A stretch of 64,000 nucleotides of DNA from Thermoanaerobacter kivui. GTDB lineage: Bacteria > Bacillota > Thermoanaerobacteria > Thermoanaerobacterales > Thermoanaerobacteraceae. The DNA is taken from contig NZ_CP009170.1 of the NCBI RefSeq assembly GCF_000763575.1, positions 1,429,501-1,493,500 on the forward strand, given 5' to 3'. Below are positions 1 to 8,363 of the stretch, piece after piece (the first letter of the stretch is position 1; each line of letters opens with the position of its first letter). The notes under the pieces are model-generated. The model was given only the letters and a program-made list of their open reading frames with translations, did no database searches and had not been told where the DNA came from. The position numbers and the translations under genes were made by a program.

Positions 1-41
1 ACTTCTTCCTCCATAGCACCTATTAGTCCAATCTTTTTCAC
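1..41 (-). CDS. mtnN: 5'-methylthioadenosine/S-adenosylhomocysteine nucleosidase, N-terminus only
   Basis: Only the first 13 codons are inside the window; the gene runs off the left edge. A GTG start at 41-39 follows a GGGGG ribosome-binding sequence, and the peptide reads MKKIGLIGAMEEE, the characteristic N-terminus of MTA/SAH nucleosidases, which cleave methylthioadenosine and S-adenosylhomocysteine in methyl-cycle salvage. It lies just beyond the ileS terminator. The call rests on this short conserved stretch. Confidence 0.7.
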   Translation of the reverse strand, partial: MKKIGLIGAMEEE

Positions 42-65
42 ATCACAACCCCCTAATGTTTTAAT

Positions 66-92
66 TTAAAAAGGGGAAAAAATCCCCTTTTT
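66..92 (-). terminator. Rho-independent terminator of ileS
   Basis: On the minus strand AAAAAGGGGA and TCCCCTTTTT form a hairpin whose 3' arm ends in a U-run. The ileS stop codon (93-91) overlaps the start of the hairpin. Confidence 0.75.
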
Positions 93-2889
93 AAACTTGT
101 GTTTGCTGCTCGATATGAGAAGCACATCTTGCACAAATAGTGGGATGCTCCTTTATAGTTCCTACTGTTTCACTGTACATCCAACAACGCTCACACTTTT
201 CTCCTGGCGCATGAGTCACTACAATTTTTAAGTCATAATCTTCGCTAGCATAAGAATTTTGCGGAGCCAATTCTCCAGGTTGATGGAGGACAACCTTTGA
301 GACTATGAACACATAATCAAGGTCATTAAATCCTTTGAAGAAATCGTAAAGCTCTTTGGAAGGATATATGTCTACCTGCGCCTCTAGAGAATGACCTATT
401 TTTTTGTCATTTCTTGCTATCTCAAGAGCTTTTGAAATGTCTTTTCTTACATCAAAGAGTTTTTCCCATTTCTCTATGATGTATGGATTATTATACTTTT
501 CTTGTACTTTAGGCCAATCAGCTAACTGTATACTTTCAACATTGTTTTTGCTGTCATGTTTCATGTATGACCATATTTCTTCAGAAGTAAAAGTAAGCAC
601 CGGTGCTATCAATCTTACAAGAGTGTCTAAAATGATATACAGTGTCGTCTGAGCAGCCCTTCTCTCTTTAGAAGAAGCAGGATAAGTATACAACCTGTCT
701 TTCAAGATGTCAAGGTAGAAGCTGCTCATATCTACAACACAGAAGGTGTGAACTTCATGGAGAAAATCATAGTACCTGTACTCATCAAAAGACTCCGTAA
801 GGTCTTTTACCAGCCTGTCAAGCCTGTACAAAGCCCATTTATCTATTTCAAGCAATTCTTCGTATGGCAACATATCCTTGTCAGGGTCAAAATCGTAAAG
901 ATTGCTTAACAAAAACTTGCTGGTATTGCGTATTTTTCTGTAAGCTTCTGTCATCTGTTTTAAAATCTCTTGCGAAATTCTCATATCAGAAGTAAAGTCT
1001 GCAGAAACAGTCCACAGTCTCAAAATATCTGCCCCGTATTCTTTTATCACATCTGCCGGATCAATGCCATTTCCTAAGGATTTTGACATTTTTCTTCCTT
1101 CACCATCTACCACAAACCCATGCGTCAACACGTTTTTATAAGGTGCTTTGCCACGGGTTGCCACAGATGTCAAAAGAGAAGATTGGAACCAACCTCTGTG
1201 CTGGTCTGAACCTTCAAGGTAAAGCTCTGCTGGCCATTTTAAGTCCGGATGAGTCTCTAACACAGCTGCATGGCTGGAGCCTGAATCAAACCACACATCC
1301 ATTATGTCTGTCTCTTTCCTAAACTTTGTAGAACCACATTCACAGACAGTTCCTTTTGGCAATATCTCCTCAGCTGACATTTCAAACCAAGCATCTGAAC
1401 CTCTTTGCCTAAAAATTTCTTTAACTGCATTTATTGTATCGTCATTTATCAATTCTTTCCCGCACTTTTCACAGTAAAATATAGGAATTGGAACACCCCA
1501 TACCCTTTGCCTTGAGATACACCAGTCGCGTCTATCTCTTACCATATTGGTTATACGTTCTTCTCCCCATGCAGGATACCACTTGACCTCTTTAATTGCT
1601 TTTAAAGCCTCTTGTCTAAAACCTTCAACTGACGCAAACCACTGTTCTGTTGCCCTGAATATTATAGGACTTTTACACCTCCAGCAGTGAGGGTATGAGT
1701 GAGTTATATGTTTTGAAGCAAGAAGTGCATTAACCTTTTTTAAGTCTTCCTTTATGACCTTATTAGCATCTTCATAATACAGACCAGCATAGCCCGGCGC
1801 TTTATCTGTAAAATACCCTTTATCATCTATTGGGTTTAAAGCCTCAAGGCCATATTCCTGCCCTACCAAAAAGTCCTCTTCACCATGACCCGGCGCAGTG
1901 TGAACACATCCAGTACCTGCTTCTAAAGTTACATGCTCTCCTAAGATTATTAAAGAATCTCTGTCATATAAAGGATGGGTAGCCTTCATGCCCTCCAAAT
2001 CTTTTCCTTTAAATACAGCAATTATTTCATAATCTGAAAGGTTAGCTTCTTTCTTTACAGTATCTAACATATTTTTTGCCATTATATATACTTCGTCTCC
2101 AAACTTTGCAAGCGCATAATCAAACACTGGATTTAAAGCAATTGCAAGGTTAGCCGGAATAGTCCATGTAGTAGTTGTCCATATTACAAAATACACATTA
2201 TTAAGATTCTCAACAATTCCCTTGAATTTCCCCAAATCATCTCTAACTCTAAATTTTACATAAATAGAATCAGAGGTTTCATCAAAGTATTCAATTTCCG
2301 CCTCTGCTAAAGCAGTCTCACAGCTGGGGCACCAATATACAGGCTTTAATCCTTTGTAAATATAGCCTTTTTTAGCCATTTCTCCAAATACTTCTATCTG
2401 CTTAGCTTCATATTCAGGATTCAACGTAAGATACGGATTATCCCAATCTCCCCTTACTCCTAATCTCTTAAATTGAGCCTTCTGTTTTTCAATTTGAGAA
2501 TACGCGAAGTCTTTGCACACTTTTCTAAATTCAATAGGACTTACCTCATGCCTTTTTATGCCTAAAGTCTTTATAGCTTGTTGCTCAATGGGAAGGCCGT
2601 GTGTGTCCCATCCTGGCACGTAAGGAGCATCATAACCCCGCATTGTTTTGTACTTTACTATAATGTCTTTTAATACTTTATTCATAGCAGTTCCAAGGTG
2701 TATATCGCCATTGGCATATGGAGGACCATCGTGTAAAATGTACTTTTCTTTACCTTTATTTTTTTCCAAAGTTTTATGATAAATATCCATTTCTTCCCAT
2801 TTTTTTAATATCTCTGGCTCTCTTGTTGGTAAATTCGCCTTCATAGGAAAATCCGTTCTCGGCAAATTAAGTGTCTTATTATAATCCAT
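91..2889 (-). CDS. ileS: isoleucyl-tRNA synthetase
   Basis: Class I synthetase of 932 residues that charges tRNA-Ile in the cytoplasm. The HIGH-type signature is PPYANGDIHLG at residues 56-66 and the KMSKS loop (GRKMSKSLGN) lies near residue 595. The C-terminal zinc-binding CxxC pairs are at about 899/902 and 919/922, as in full-length bacterial enzymes. The ATG is preceded by GAGGAGG. A T-box leader lies directly upstream, so expression should follow uncharged tRNA-Ile. It ends the minus-strand divIVA/ylm block, as in many Firmicutes. Confidence 0.98.
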   Translation of the reverse strand: MDYNKTLNLPRTDFPMKANLPTREPEILKKWEEMDIYHKTLEKNKGKEKYILHDGPPYANGDIHLGTAMNKVLKDIIVKYKTMRGYDAPYVPGWDTHGLPIEQQAIKTLGIKRHEVSPIEFRKVCKDFAYSQIEKQKAQFKRLGVRGDWDNPYLTLNPEYEAKQIEVFGEMAKKGYIYKGLKPVYWCPSCETALAEAEIEYFDETSDSIYVKFRVRDDLGKFKGIVENLNNVYFVIWTTTTWTIPANLAIALNPVFDYALAKFGDEVYIMAKNMLDTVKKEANLSDYEIIAVFKGKDLEGMKATHPLYDRDSLIILGEHVTLEAGTGCVHTAPGHGEEDFLVGQEYGLEALNPIDDKGYFTDKAPGYAGLYYEDANKVIKEDLKKVNALLASKHITHSYPHCWRCKSPIIFRATEQWFASVEGFRQEALKAIKEVKWYPAWGEERITNMVRDRRDWCISRQRVWGVPIPIFYCEKCGKELINDDTINAVKEIFRQRGSDAWFEMSAEEILPKGTVCECGSTKFRKETDIMDVWFDSGSSHAAVLETHPDLKWPAELYLEGSDQHRGWFQSSLLTSVATRGKAPYKNVLTHGFVVDGEGRKMSKSLGNGIDPADVIKEYGADILRLWTVSADFTSDMRISQEILKQMTEAYRKIRNTSKFLLSNLYDFDPDKDMLPYEELLEIDKWALYRLDRLVKDLTESFDEYRYYDFLHEVHTFCVVDMSSFYLDILKDRLYTYPASSKERRAAQTTLYIILDTLVRLIAPVLTFTSEEIWSYMKHDSKNNVESIQLADWPKVQEKYNNPYIIEKWEKLFDVRKDISKALEIARNDKKIGHSLEAQVDIYPSKELYDFFKGFNDLDYVFIVSKVVLHQPGELAPQNSYASEDYDLKIVVTHAPGEKCERCWMYSETVGTIKEHPTICARCASHIEQQTQV

Positions 2890-2924
2890 CGTCCACTACC
2901 TCCTCACATTTTTTAGAATCTAAA

Positions 2925-3180
2925 GTTACTTAAAAAAGAAAACTTCCCGTCAGGGACGAGAAGTTCGCGGTACCACCCTATTTATTAAGACAACGAGTGC
3001 CACTCACTGTCTTAATCACTCATTTTAGATAACGGGAAACCCGGCACAGCTTACTGCAATTTCAGCCTGCAGCTCAGAGGTGATTTTCAGTAGAAACGAA
3101 CTTATTGGCTCGCACCTACCGCCAACTCTCTGGAAGTTGCTTCTACTTACTCGTCCTCATCATAGCTTTTAACAATATTT
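2925..3180 (-). promoter_or_regulatory. T-box leader (isoleucine specifier) with terminator
   Basis: The T-box core AGGGTGGTACCGCG reads on the minus strand at 2979-2966. It is followed by a terminator stem AACTTCTCGTCCC/GGGAAGTT (2965-2941) and a U-rich tract. The upstream half has the long Stem I architecture with AGUA-type and GNUG-like elements. In the internal loop the triplet ATC followed by A (3084-3082) is the expected Ile specifier. Uncharged tRNA-Ile should stabilise the antiterminator and allow ileS transcription. Confidence 0.93.
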
Positions 3181-3188
3181 TTTACACA

Positions 3189-3217
3189 ATTATATAATAC
3201 CACAAGTTTTTCGTCAA
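3189..3217 (-). promoter_or_regulatory. Sigma-A-type promoter of the ileS T-box transcript
   Basis: TTGACG (3217-3212), a 17-base spacer and TATAAT (3194-3189) read on the minus strand just ahead of the T-box leader, a near-consensus vegetative promoter. Confidence 0.8.
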
Positions 3218-3229
3218 TAGTATACATAT

Positions 3230-3475
3230 CTATGCAGTCAGAGCAGATTTCACTTTTACCCCATGAAGACTTCCAAGTTTACCAGTAAGAGCCCCTATTT
3301 CATCCGTTGTACCATCAACTATTAAAGCGATAACCGATACTCCCCTATCTTTATAGGGTATACCCATTCTTCCTACAATAATGTGGCCGTACTCACTCAA
3401 TATGTGATTTACCCTATCCGCCACATTTTCTCTATTTTGAATCAATATTCCAACAACCCCTAATCTATTCTGCAT
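3230..3475 (-). CDS. TM1266-family iron-only hydrogenase system regulator
   Basis: Small protein of about 81 residues (MQNRLGVVGILIQNR...) with the alternating beta-alpha-beta pattern and GIPYKDRGVSVIALIVDG segment of the TM1266 family, named as a putative regulator of [FeFe]-hydrogenase systems. I chose the internal ATG at 3475 because GAGGAGAAGG lies directly before it, while the ATG six codons upstream has no Shine-Dalgarno sequence. The start lies inside the 3' end of divIVA, so the two are probably translationally coupled. No hydrogenase gene is in this window. The regulatory role is known only from association, not from a visible DNA-binding motif. Confidence 0.8.
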   Translation of the reverse strand: MQNRLGVVGILIQNRENVADRVNHILSEYGHIIVGRMGIPYKDRGVSVIALIVDGTTDEIGALTGKLGSLHGVKVKSALTA

Positions 3476-3950
3476 CCTTCTCCTCTTCCTCATCTGGAAT
3501 CAATTCTTTCTCATCTATGGAAAGGATCGCTTCTAATTGTGCTTCTAACAGAGCTTTAAACTTAGCTTTAAAAACATTGAGCTGTTTGCGATACCTTTCT
3601 AATTCCATTCTTATCCTTACAACTTCTTGGTTTGCTTTTTCCAATATTTTTTCTGCATTTTGTTGAGCATTTTGTATTATAAGCTGTGCTTCTTTTTCTG
3701 CATTTCTCTTTAACTCTTCGGCAGTATTTTGAGCGACAATTAGAGTATTATTTAAAGTAGTTTCCATGTTGATATAACTTTGGAGCTTTTCATTCATTAT
3801 GTTAATTCTATCTTTTAACTCTGCATTCTCTTTGTATAATAACTCATAATCTTCCATAATTTTATCCAAAAACTCATCAACTTCTTCTTCATTATAACCC
3901 CTAAAAGACCGCCTAAATTCTTTGTTGTGTATATCCATAGGTGTCAGCAT
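3465..3950 (-). CDS. divIVA: DivIVA-type cell-pole/septum protein
   Basis: Protein of 161 residues opening with MLTPMDIHNKEFRRSFRGYN, the membrane-curvature-binding N-terminal domain of DivIVA. It is followed by a long heptad-rich coiled coil (about residues 30-145) and an acidic tail. DivIVA marks negatively curved membrane at poles and septa and recruits division and sporulation factors. TAGGAGG precedes the ATG. Its position after ylmH/sepF and before ileS is the standard Firmicute order. The 3' end overlaps the hydrogenase-regulator gene by about 11 bases. Confidence 0.95.
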   Translation of the reverse strand: MLTPMDIHNKEFRRSFRGYNEEEVDEFLDKIMEDYELLYKENAELKDRINIMNEKLQSYINMETTLNNTLIVAQNTAEELKRNAEKEAQLIIQNAQQNAEKILEKANQEVVRIRMELERYRKQLNVFKAKFKALLEAQLEAILSIDEKELIPDEEEEKDAE

Positions 3951-3978
3951 ATAAAATTACCTCCTATCTTTTGTAAAA

Positions 3979-4725
3979 CTACATAAACCTCAAAATATGT
4001 ACAGAAAAACGCCCTTTCTTCGTCACACCTTTTACTTCTTCCAATTTAATCCTTCCAAAACCCCTCAAAGAAACAACATCCCCTTCCTTAACTTCTGAAG
4101 AAGGGTCTTCTATGTATTCCCAATTTATTTGAGCCATACCAGATTTTATAAATTCAGAAGCTTTGGTACGCGATATTCCAAAACCTACAGCCACAACACT
4201 ATCAACTCGCAGTGATGCCACTGTAGAAAAAACATCTTTGCATTTTATTTCAGGCTCCATAACATCTTTTAATTCAATTGAAGTAACATTCACTTTTTCT
4301 TTCCCAATTTTTAAAAGACTCATAAGCACATAGGCTTGTACATCTCTGTGCAGCAATACATCACATTTGTCTTCTTTTACAATTATGTCTCCAATCTTTT
4401 GTCTTTTTATCCCCAACCCTAACAGTGAACCTAATACGTCCCTATGAGACAGTTTAGACAAGTTTCCGACAGCTCTTATAGCACAAATAGGAGTCTCCTC
4501 AGGTTTTAAGAAATCCGGATAAATAATTGCTATTTTTCTTTCTGCAGAAGGATAACCTCCCTCAAAATAGTATTGGATTCCTTGATATTGTTCCTTTAAT
4601 GTTGCCTTTTCAAAGAGCTTTTGTTCAGATAAACTCAAAAAATCCGTATATCGCACCTGTTTATTTTTTAAAACACTTTTGACTATGTCTTTAAACCTTG
4701 CTATGTCAAATCCTTTATCCATCAT
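3979..4725 (-). CDS. ylmH: YlmH-type S4-domain RNA-binding protein
   Basis: Protein of 248 residues. The N-terminal two thirds match the YlmH fold, and an S4 RNA-binding domain occupies roughly residues 180-245 (VDSVVAVGFGISRTKASEFI, then VVSLRGFGRIKLEE). In Bacillus YlmH associates with ribosomes and helps resolve stalled translation; that role is inferred by homology. The ATG follows GAGGT and nearly abuts the upstream yggT-like gene (stop at 4727), indicating one operon with sepF and divIVA. Confidence 0.9.
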   Translation of the reverse strand: MMDKGFDIARFKDIVKSVLKNKQVRYTDFLSLSEQKLFEKATLKEQYQGIQYYFEGGYPSAERKIAIIYPDFLKPEETPICAIRAVGNLSKLSHRDVLGSLLGLGIKRQKIGDIIVKEDKCDVLLHRDVQAYVLMSLLKIGKEKVNVTSIELKDVMEPEIKCKDVFSTVASLRVDSVVAVGFGISRTKASEFIKSGMAQINWEYIEDPSSEVKEGDVVSLRGFGRIKLEEVKGVTKKGRFSVHILRFM

Positions 4726-4726
4726 A

Positions 4727-5026
4727 TCAATACCTCATAAGCATTAAAACTAATTTAAAAACTAAGGGACGTACTAAATACTGAATAAGCAAAATTGCCA
4801 GCACAGGTGAAAAATCTATCATTAAATTTCTCCCAATGGGAGACTTAAACTGCAAAGCCCTAAAAGGCTCCAATATGGGATCTGTCACAGCTATCACAAA
4901 ACGAGAAAGTGGATTTGACATATTTTCCATTCTGAGCAAAGACAGTATAACCCTTATCAATATAAGCCAATTAATCACTTCAAAAAAGTAATTTAATGCT
5001 GTCAAAATTGCAAAATTTACAGGCAA
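4727..5026 (-). CDS. ylmG: YggT/YlmG-family membrane protein
   Basis: Protein of 99 residues with hydrophobic segments near residues 5-30 and 70-95 and the family signature NPLSRFVIAVTDPILEPFRAL between them. The start is TTG with GGAGGAAATAATT upstream. YggT/YlmG proteins are small membrane proteins found beside sepF; a role in membrane or nucleoid organisation has been proposed for plastid and bacterial members, but the mechanism is unsettled. It sits between sepF and ylmH in one operon. Confidence 0.9.
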   Translation of the reverse strand: MPVNFAILTALNYFFEVINWLILIRVILSLLRMENMSNPLSRFVIAVTDPILEPFRALQFKSPIGRNLMIDFSPVLAILLIQYLVRPLVFKLVLMLMRY

Positions 5027-5049
5027 AATTATTTCCTCCTTATCTCTAC

Positions 5050-5460
5050 TTAATTTAGGTTATATAAAGAATTTACTTCATCTTTTATGTCACCAGTAAT
5101 GTCAAAATTCTCTGGAGCTACTAAAAATACATATCCAGCCACTTTTTTTATTTCACCATTCAGAGCATAAGCCGCTCCACTTAAAAAGTCAACTACTCTT
5201 TGAGCCTCACTTTTATCCATCTTTTGTAAATCAACAATCACTGGTTTTTTGTTTTTTAATTCATTGCATATATTCATGACTTGTTCAAACTTTTCAGGTT
5301 TTAAAATCAAAACTTTTACTTGTGGCTGTGTGTGAATATTTACAATTTTAGGTTTTCTGTCATAAGGAACAACAGTTTGAGGAGAATATTCGGCTTCTTC
5401 TTCCTCGGTGTCATCAATCCCAAAGAAACTCATTAATTTATCAATTACCTTTGAAGACAT
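5050..5460 (-). CDS. sepF: Cell division protein SepF
   Basis: Protein of 136 residues. An amphipathic N-terminal helix (MSSKVIDKLMSFFGIDD) anchors SepF to membrane, an acidic linker follows, and the conserved SepF core (residues about 50-130) contains VIVDLQKMDKSEAQRVVDFL. SepF forms rings that tether FtsZ filaments to the membrane. I take the ATG at 5460 because GGAGGG lies 7 bases upstream; the TTG just before it is too close. The upstream PLP-protein gene ends at 5464, so the genes are coupled. Confidence 0.95.
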   Translation of the reverse strand: MSSKVIDKLMSFFGIDDTEEEEAEYSPQTVVPYDRKPKIVNIHTQPQVKVLILKPEKFEQVMNICNELKNKKPVIVDLQKMDKSEAQRVVDFLSGAAYALNGEIKKVAGYVFLVAPENFDITGDIKDEVNSLYNLN

Positions 5461-5463
5461 CAA

Positions 5464-6156
5464 TTATCCCTCCATGTTATATAGTCTTGCGCCAAAAATA
5501 GAAGTGCCAATGCGGACGATATTCGCCCCTTCTTCTACTGCTACACAATAATCGTTTGACATACCCATTGATAAAAATTGCGCTTCTACATTGTGTTGTT
5601 TGATTTCTTTTAACCTGTCAAACAACTCTTTCATCTTTTTGAAATAAGGTCTCACTTCTTCCGAAGGAAGGTAAGGAGCTATAGTCATAAGACCTTTAAT
5701 CTTAATATTATCATATTTTTCTATTTCTTTAATAAAATTATTCATTTCTTCGGGAGGAATTCCGTATTTACTCTCCTCTCCCCCTATATTTATTTCCACT
5801 AAGCAATCCATTATGAGACCTTTTTGTTTAGCTCTTTTGTTTATTTCTTCTGCTAGTTTAACTCTGTCTAAAGAATGTATTAATTTAACTTTATCAATAA
5901 CATATTTCACTTTATTAGTTTGCAAATGCCCAATAAAGTGGAAATTGACCTCGTCTTTTAAATGGGGATACTTCTCATTCAACTCTTGAACCTTGTTCTC
6001 ACCTATGTCTGTTATGCCACAGGCAATAGCCTCTTTTATAGTCTCCACTCCAAAAGTCTTGGTAGCCGCTACAATCAATATCTCGTTAGGATTTCGATTT
6101 ACTTTTAATGCATGCTCTCTTATATTTTCTTTTATTTTTTTTATATTTTCACATAT
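5464..6156 (-). CDS. YggS-family pyridoxal-phosphate homeostasis protein, apparent AUA start
   Basis: Fold-type III PLP-binding protein that controls PLP homeostasis, with the PLP lysine in VAATKTFG and signature segments GENKVQE and GLMTIAP. The first usable canonical start is TTG at 6078, but that would drop a conserved N-terminal helix. In the same frame the DNA upstream encodes CENIKKIKENIREHALKVN and NPNEIL, exactly the family's N-terminus. Between the upstream gene's in-frame stop (6177-6175) and 6078 there is no ATG, GTG, TTG or CTG in frame. I therefore mark the likely start as ATA at 6156, 12 bases after a GGGGGG Shine-Dalgarno. The identity is secure; the start is inference. Confidence 0.85.
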   Translation of the reverse strand: MCENIKKIKENIREHALKVNRNPNEILIVAATKTFGVETIKEAIACGITDIGENKVQELNEKYPHLKDEVNFHFIGHLQTNKVKYVIDKVKLIHSLDRVKLAEEINKRAKQKGLIMDCLVEINIGGEESKYGIPPEEMNNFIKEIEKYDNIKIKGLMTIAPYLPSEEVRPYFKKMKELFDRLKEIKQHNVEAQFLSMGMSNDYCVAVEEGANIVRIGTSIFGARLYNMEG

Positions 6157-6174
6157 GCTCGTAGTTATCCCCCC

Positions 6175-7362
6175 TTATTTACTTAAGTAGTCTTCGCCAT
6201 TGGTAGCTATTTCGTCATACAATCTCAATCCAGATATTTTATCTACGCTTTCAACAATAGCATATTTATCATCTGCAGCTTTTACCACAACTTCTTTGAA
6301 AACAGGGTATTTGTTATTTTTTATTACAAAAACGCCTGTTTTACCTTCTTTTTTGACAATGGCAGAGAGAGGTACTTTAAGCCCTCTGTAATCATTAAGT
6401 ATAATTTTCACCCTTACTTTTGTCTCCTTATAAAAGTCTTGATAAGAGTCTATCATATCTATTATCCCTATATATAATTTATCGTCACCTTTGTATGTTT
6501 TTATAACCTTTCCTCGCAATTCATAGTCATAATTCTCAATTAAAATTTTTACATTGCTATTTTCTTTCAGCAGCTTTTCTTCCCTTTCGTTTAAAATCAC
6601 TGCTAAATGCCATTCCAAATTACCTATCACTTTTATAAAAGGATAGTCTTTCTTTATTTCTGTCTCTACCTCTTTAGGTTGTGAATCTACATTTTTCAGT
6701 TTTCTTACATTTAAATTGAACATATTTTTTTCATTAAAAATATGTTCAAAACCATCGAAATAATAACTTACAATTCCCGCTTCAGGTGAATTGATGGTAA
6801 TCATATTTTTTTCTACATACTTTTCTAAATAGTCCTTTTGCTCTTTTAAGTTTTCAATTTTTTGAAGTACCAATGGTCCTTTACTCAAGATTTGCTCTTT
6901 TTTAGCTTTTAATGCTTCAATTCTTTTTTTAATTTTATCTGCCCCAGAGTTATTTTCTTTTAACATATTTTGGCAATTTTCTTCTTCCTTTTTTATCATG
7001 TCATCTAATTTTTGAATATCTGAATAGAAAGGTATATTAGTATCCTGAGTTTTTAATTCCTTTGTCACATCTTCCAACTCCTGTAGTTTCTTTTCATCAA
7101 AATCGGCAGAATAAATTTGTGCTATAGGAGTGCCTTTAGCAACCCTTACTCCACTTGACACAAGTTTTTTTATTTTCCCATCAAAAGGAGAATTTATTAC
7201 CATTTCATTTCTTATAATATACCCTTGAGTATTGAACTCCTCTACCAGATTTCCATATGTTACTACTGTAACTTTATCTTTGTTTGCAAAAGTCGTTACC
7301 GCTAATTTACTTATGTAAACTATCGCCAATAGTATCACTATAATTTTAACTATTCGTTTCAC
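6175..7362 (-). CDS. HlyD-like membrane-anchored adaptor protein
   Basis: Protein of about 395 residues. It has one N-terminal transmembrane helix (about residues 4-21), a biotinyl-lipoyl-like half (INSPFDGKIKKLVSSGVRVAKGTPIAQI), a coiled-coil hairpin of about 100 residues, a second lipoyl half and a beta-rich membrane-proximal domain, the order seen in membrane-fusion proteins. No transporter or outer-membrane partner is nearby and this is a Gram-positive-type genome. A role in envelope assembly or division beside sepF is therefore as likely as export. I chose GTG at 7362 because AGGTGA lies 5 bases upstream. Its stop is six bases before the proposed yggS start. Confidence 0.75.
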   Translation of the reverse strand: MKRIVKIIVILLAIVYISKLAVTTFANKDKVTVVTYGNLVEEFNTQGYIIRNEMVINSPFDGKIKKLVSSGVRVAKGTPIAQIYSADFDEKKLQELEDVTKELKTQDTNIPFYSDIQKLDDMIKKEEENCQNMLKENNSGADKIKKRIEALKAKKEQILSKGPLVLQKIENLKEQKDYLEKYVEKNMITINSPEAGIVSYYFDGFEHIFNEKNMFNLNVRKLKNVDSQPKEVETEIKKDYPFIKVIGNLEWHLAVILNEREEKLLKENSNVKILIENYDYELRGKVIKTYKGDDKLYIGIIDMIDSYQDFYKETKVRVKIILNDYRGLKVPLSAIVKKEGKTGVFVIKNNKYPVFKEVVVKAADDKYAIVESVDKISGLRLYDEIATNGEDYLSK

Positions 7363-7420
7363 ATCACTCACCTATGAATATATTCTATGTAAATCCCGAT
7401 TTTCCTCCTACAAATTTATG

Positions 7421-7448
7421 TATATATTCATTTTATCACAGTTTTCAA
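7421..7448 (-). promoter_or_regulatory. Candidate promoter of the HlyD-like/ylm operon
   Basis: TTGAAA (7448-7443), 16-base spacer and TATATA (7426-7421) on the minus strand, about 60 bases before the HlyD-like start. Reasonable match but unconfirmed. Confidence 0.45.
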
Positions 7449-7498
7449 TATTTTAATAGATAAAACAAAGGAGATGGTATCTTACCACCCCCTTATTT

Positions 7499-7858
7499 TT
7501 ATTCTACCGGTTCCCACCTCGCAGTAAAATGCCTTAATATTAGTGGTTCTTAAGTAAACCTAAAGCCTTTTATTTTATCTCTTCTTGCATAAACTCTTTT
7601 TACAGCCTCTACTATAACATCCATATGGCTGTTAGTGTAAACTCTCCTTGGAATTGTAAGGCGCACAAAATCTAATTTAGGAAGTCTTTCTTTTTTGGTA
7701 ACAGGGTCACGACCAGCAAGCAAGGCACCTACTTCTACAGCTCTAATCCCTGCTTCTATGTAAAGTTCTACGCAAATCGCATGGGAAGGAAATTGCTCTT
7801 TTCTCTTTCAGCAAGGCCACCGTATGTAACAAACCCTTCCATTTTTTACTTCCTCAGC
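7499..7858 (-). pseudogene. Tryptophanase (TnaA-like) remnant
   Basis: The minus strand encodes pieces of the C-terminal part of a PLP-dependent tryptophanase/tyrosine phenol-lyase. MEGFVTYGGLAERE starts at 7842. A change of frame and loss of about 60 residues follows. The next piece opens QFPSHAICVELYIEAGIRAV and continues through LTIPRRVYTNSHMD and DKIKGFRFT. An in-frame TAA then stands where the family has Tyr, followed by EPLILRHFTARWEPVE and the true stop. With an internal deletion, a frameshift and a nonsense codon, and most of the 5' half absent, the gene is dead. RHFTA favours tryptophanase over tyrosine phenol-lyase. Confidence 0.88.
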
Positions 7859-7897
7859 TTGTAATCGTTTAATTGTCTTTTAAAAAAAGAAAAAAAT

Positions 7898-8275
7898 TTA
7901 TTTATGAGCAATAACTTCTATTTCTATAAGAGCACCCTTAGGAAGACTTTTTACTTCAACTAAGGAACGGGCAGGTGGATTGTCTTTAAAATACCTTCCA
8001 TAAATTTCATTAATTTTTGCAAAATTTCCCATGTTAGTGACAAATAGAGTAGCTTTTATGACATTACTGAGATCCATCCCCGCAGCTTTTAAAATCGCTT
8101 TTATGTTTTCTAAAACCCTTTCCGTCTGCGCTTCAATACCTCCTTCTACAAATTCTCCTGTAGCAGGATCAATTGCTATTTGCCCTGACGTGTACAAAAA
8201 GCCGTCTACCATTATAGCTTGAGAATATGGCCCAATAGCTTTTGGAGCAGCATCGGTGTTTATTATGGTTTTCAT
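7898..8275 (-). CDS. ridA: RidA-family enamine/imine deaminase
   Basis: Protein of 125 residues, complete, with the Rid signature ARSLVEVKSLPKGALIEIEVIA near the C-terminus, including the Arg that binds the carboxylate of 2-iminoacids. RidA trimers hydrolyse reactive enamine/imine intermediates released by PLP enzymes such as threonine dehydratase. It sits just upstream of the dead tryptophanase, another PLP enzyme. The ATG follows AAAGGATGGG. It has its own promoter. Confidence 0.95.
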   Translation of the reverse strand: MKTIINTDAAPKAIGPYSQAIMVDGFLYTSGQIAIDPATGEFVEGGIEAQTERVLENIKAILKAAGMDLSNVIKATLFVTNMGNFAKINEIYGRYFKDNPPARSLVEVKSLPKGALIEIEVIAHK

Positions 8276-8333
8276 TTATCCCATCCTTTCAGTAAAAGTG
8301 TTATACAATATTTTAAAAATCAGGTACGTAAAT

Positions 8334-8363
8334 ATTATATCATTAATATTTGCGGCTTTTCAA
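8334..8363 (-). promoter_or_regulatory. Promoter of ridA
   Basis: TTGAAA (8363-8358), 18-base spacer and TATAAT (8339-8334) on the minus strand, about 60 bases before the ridA start. Confidence 0.6.

Noticed and set aside
6152-6154. ATG as start of the yggS homologue
   Set aside because: It is out of frame with the gene and is followed at once by TGA.
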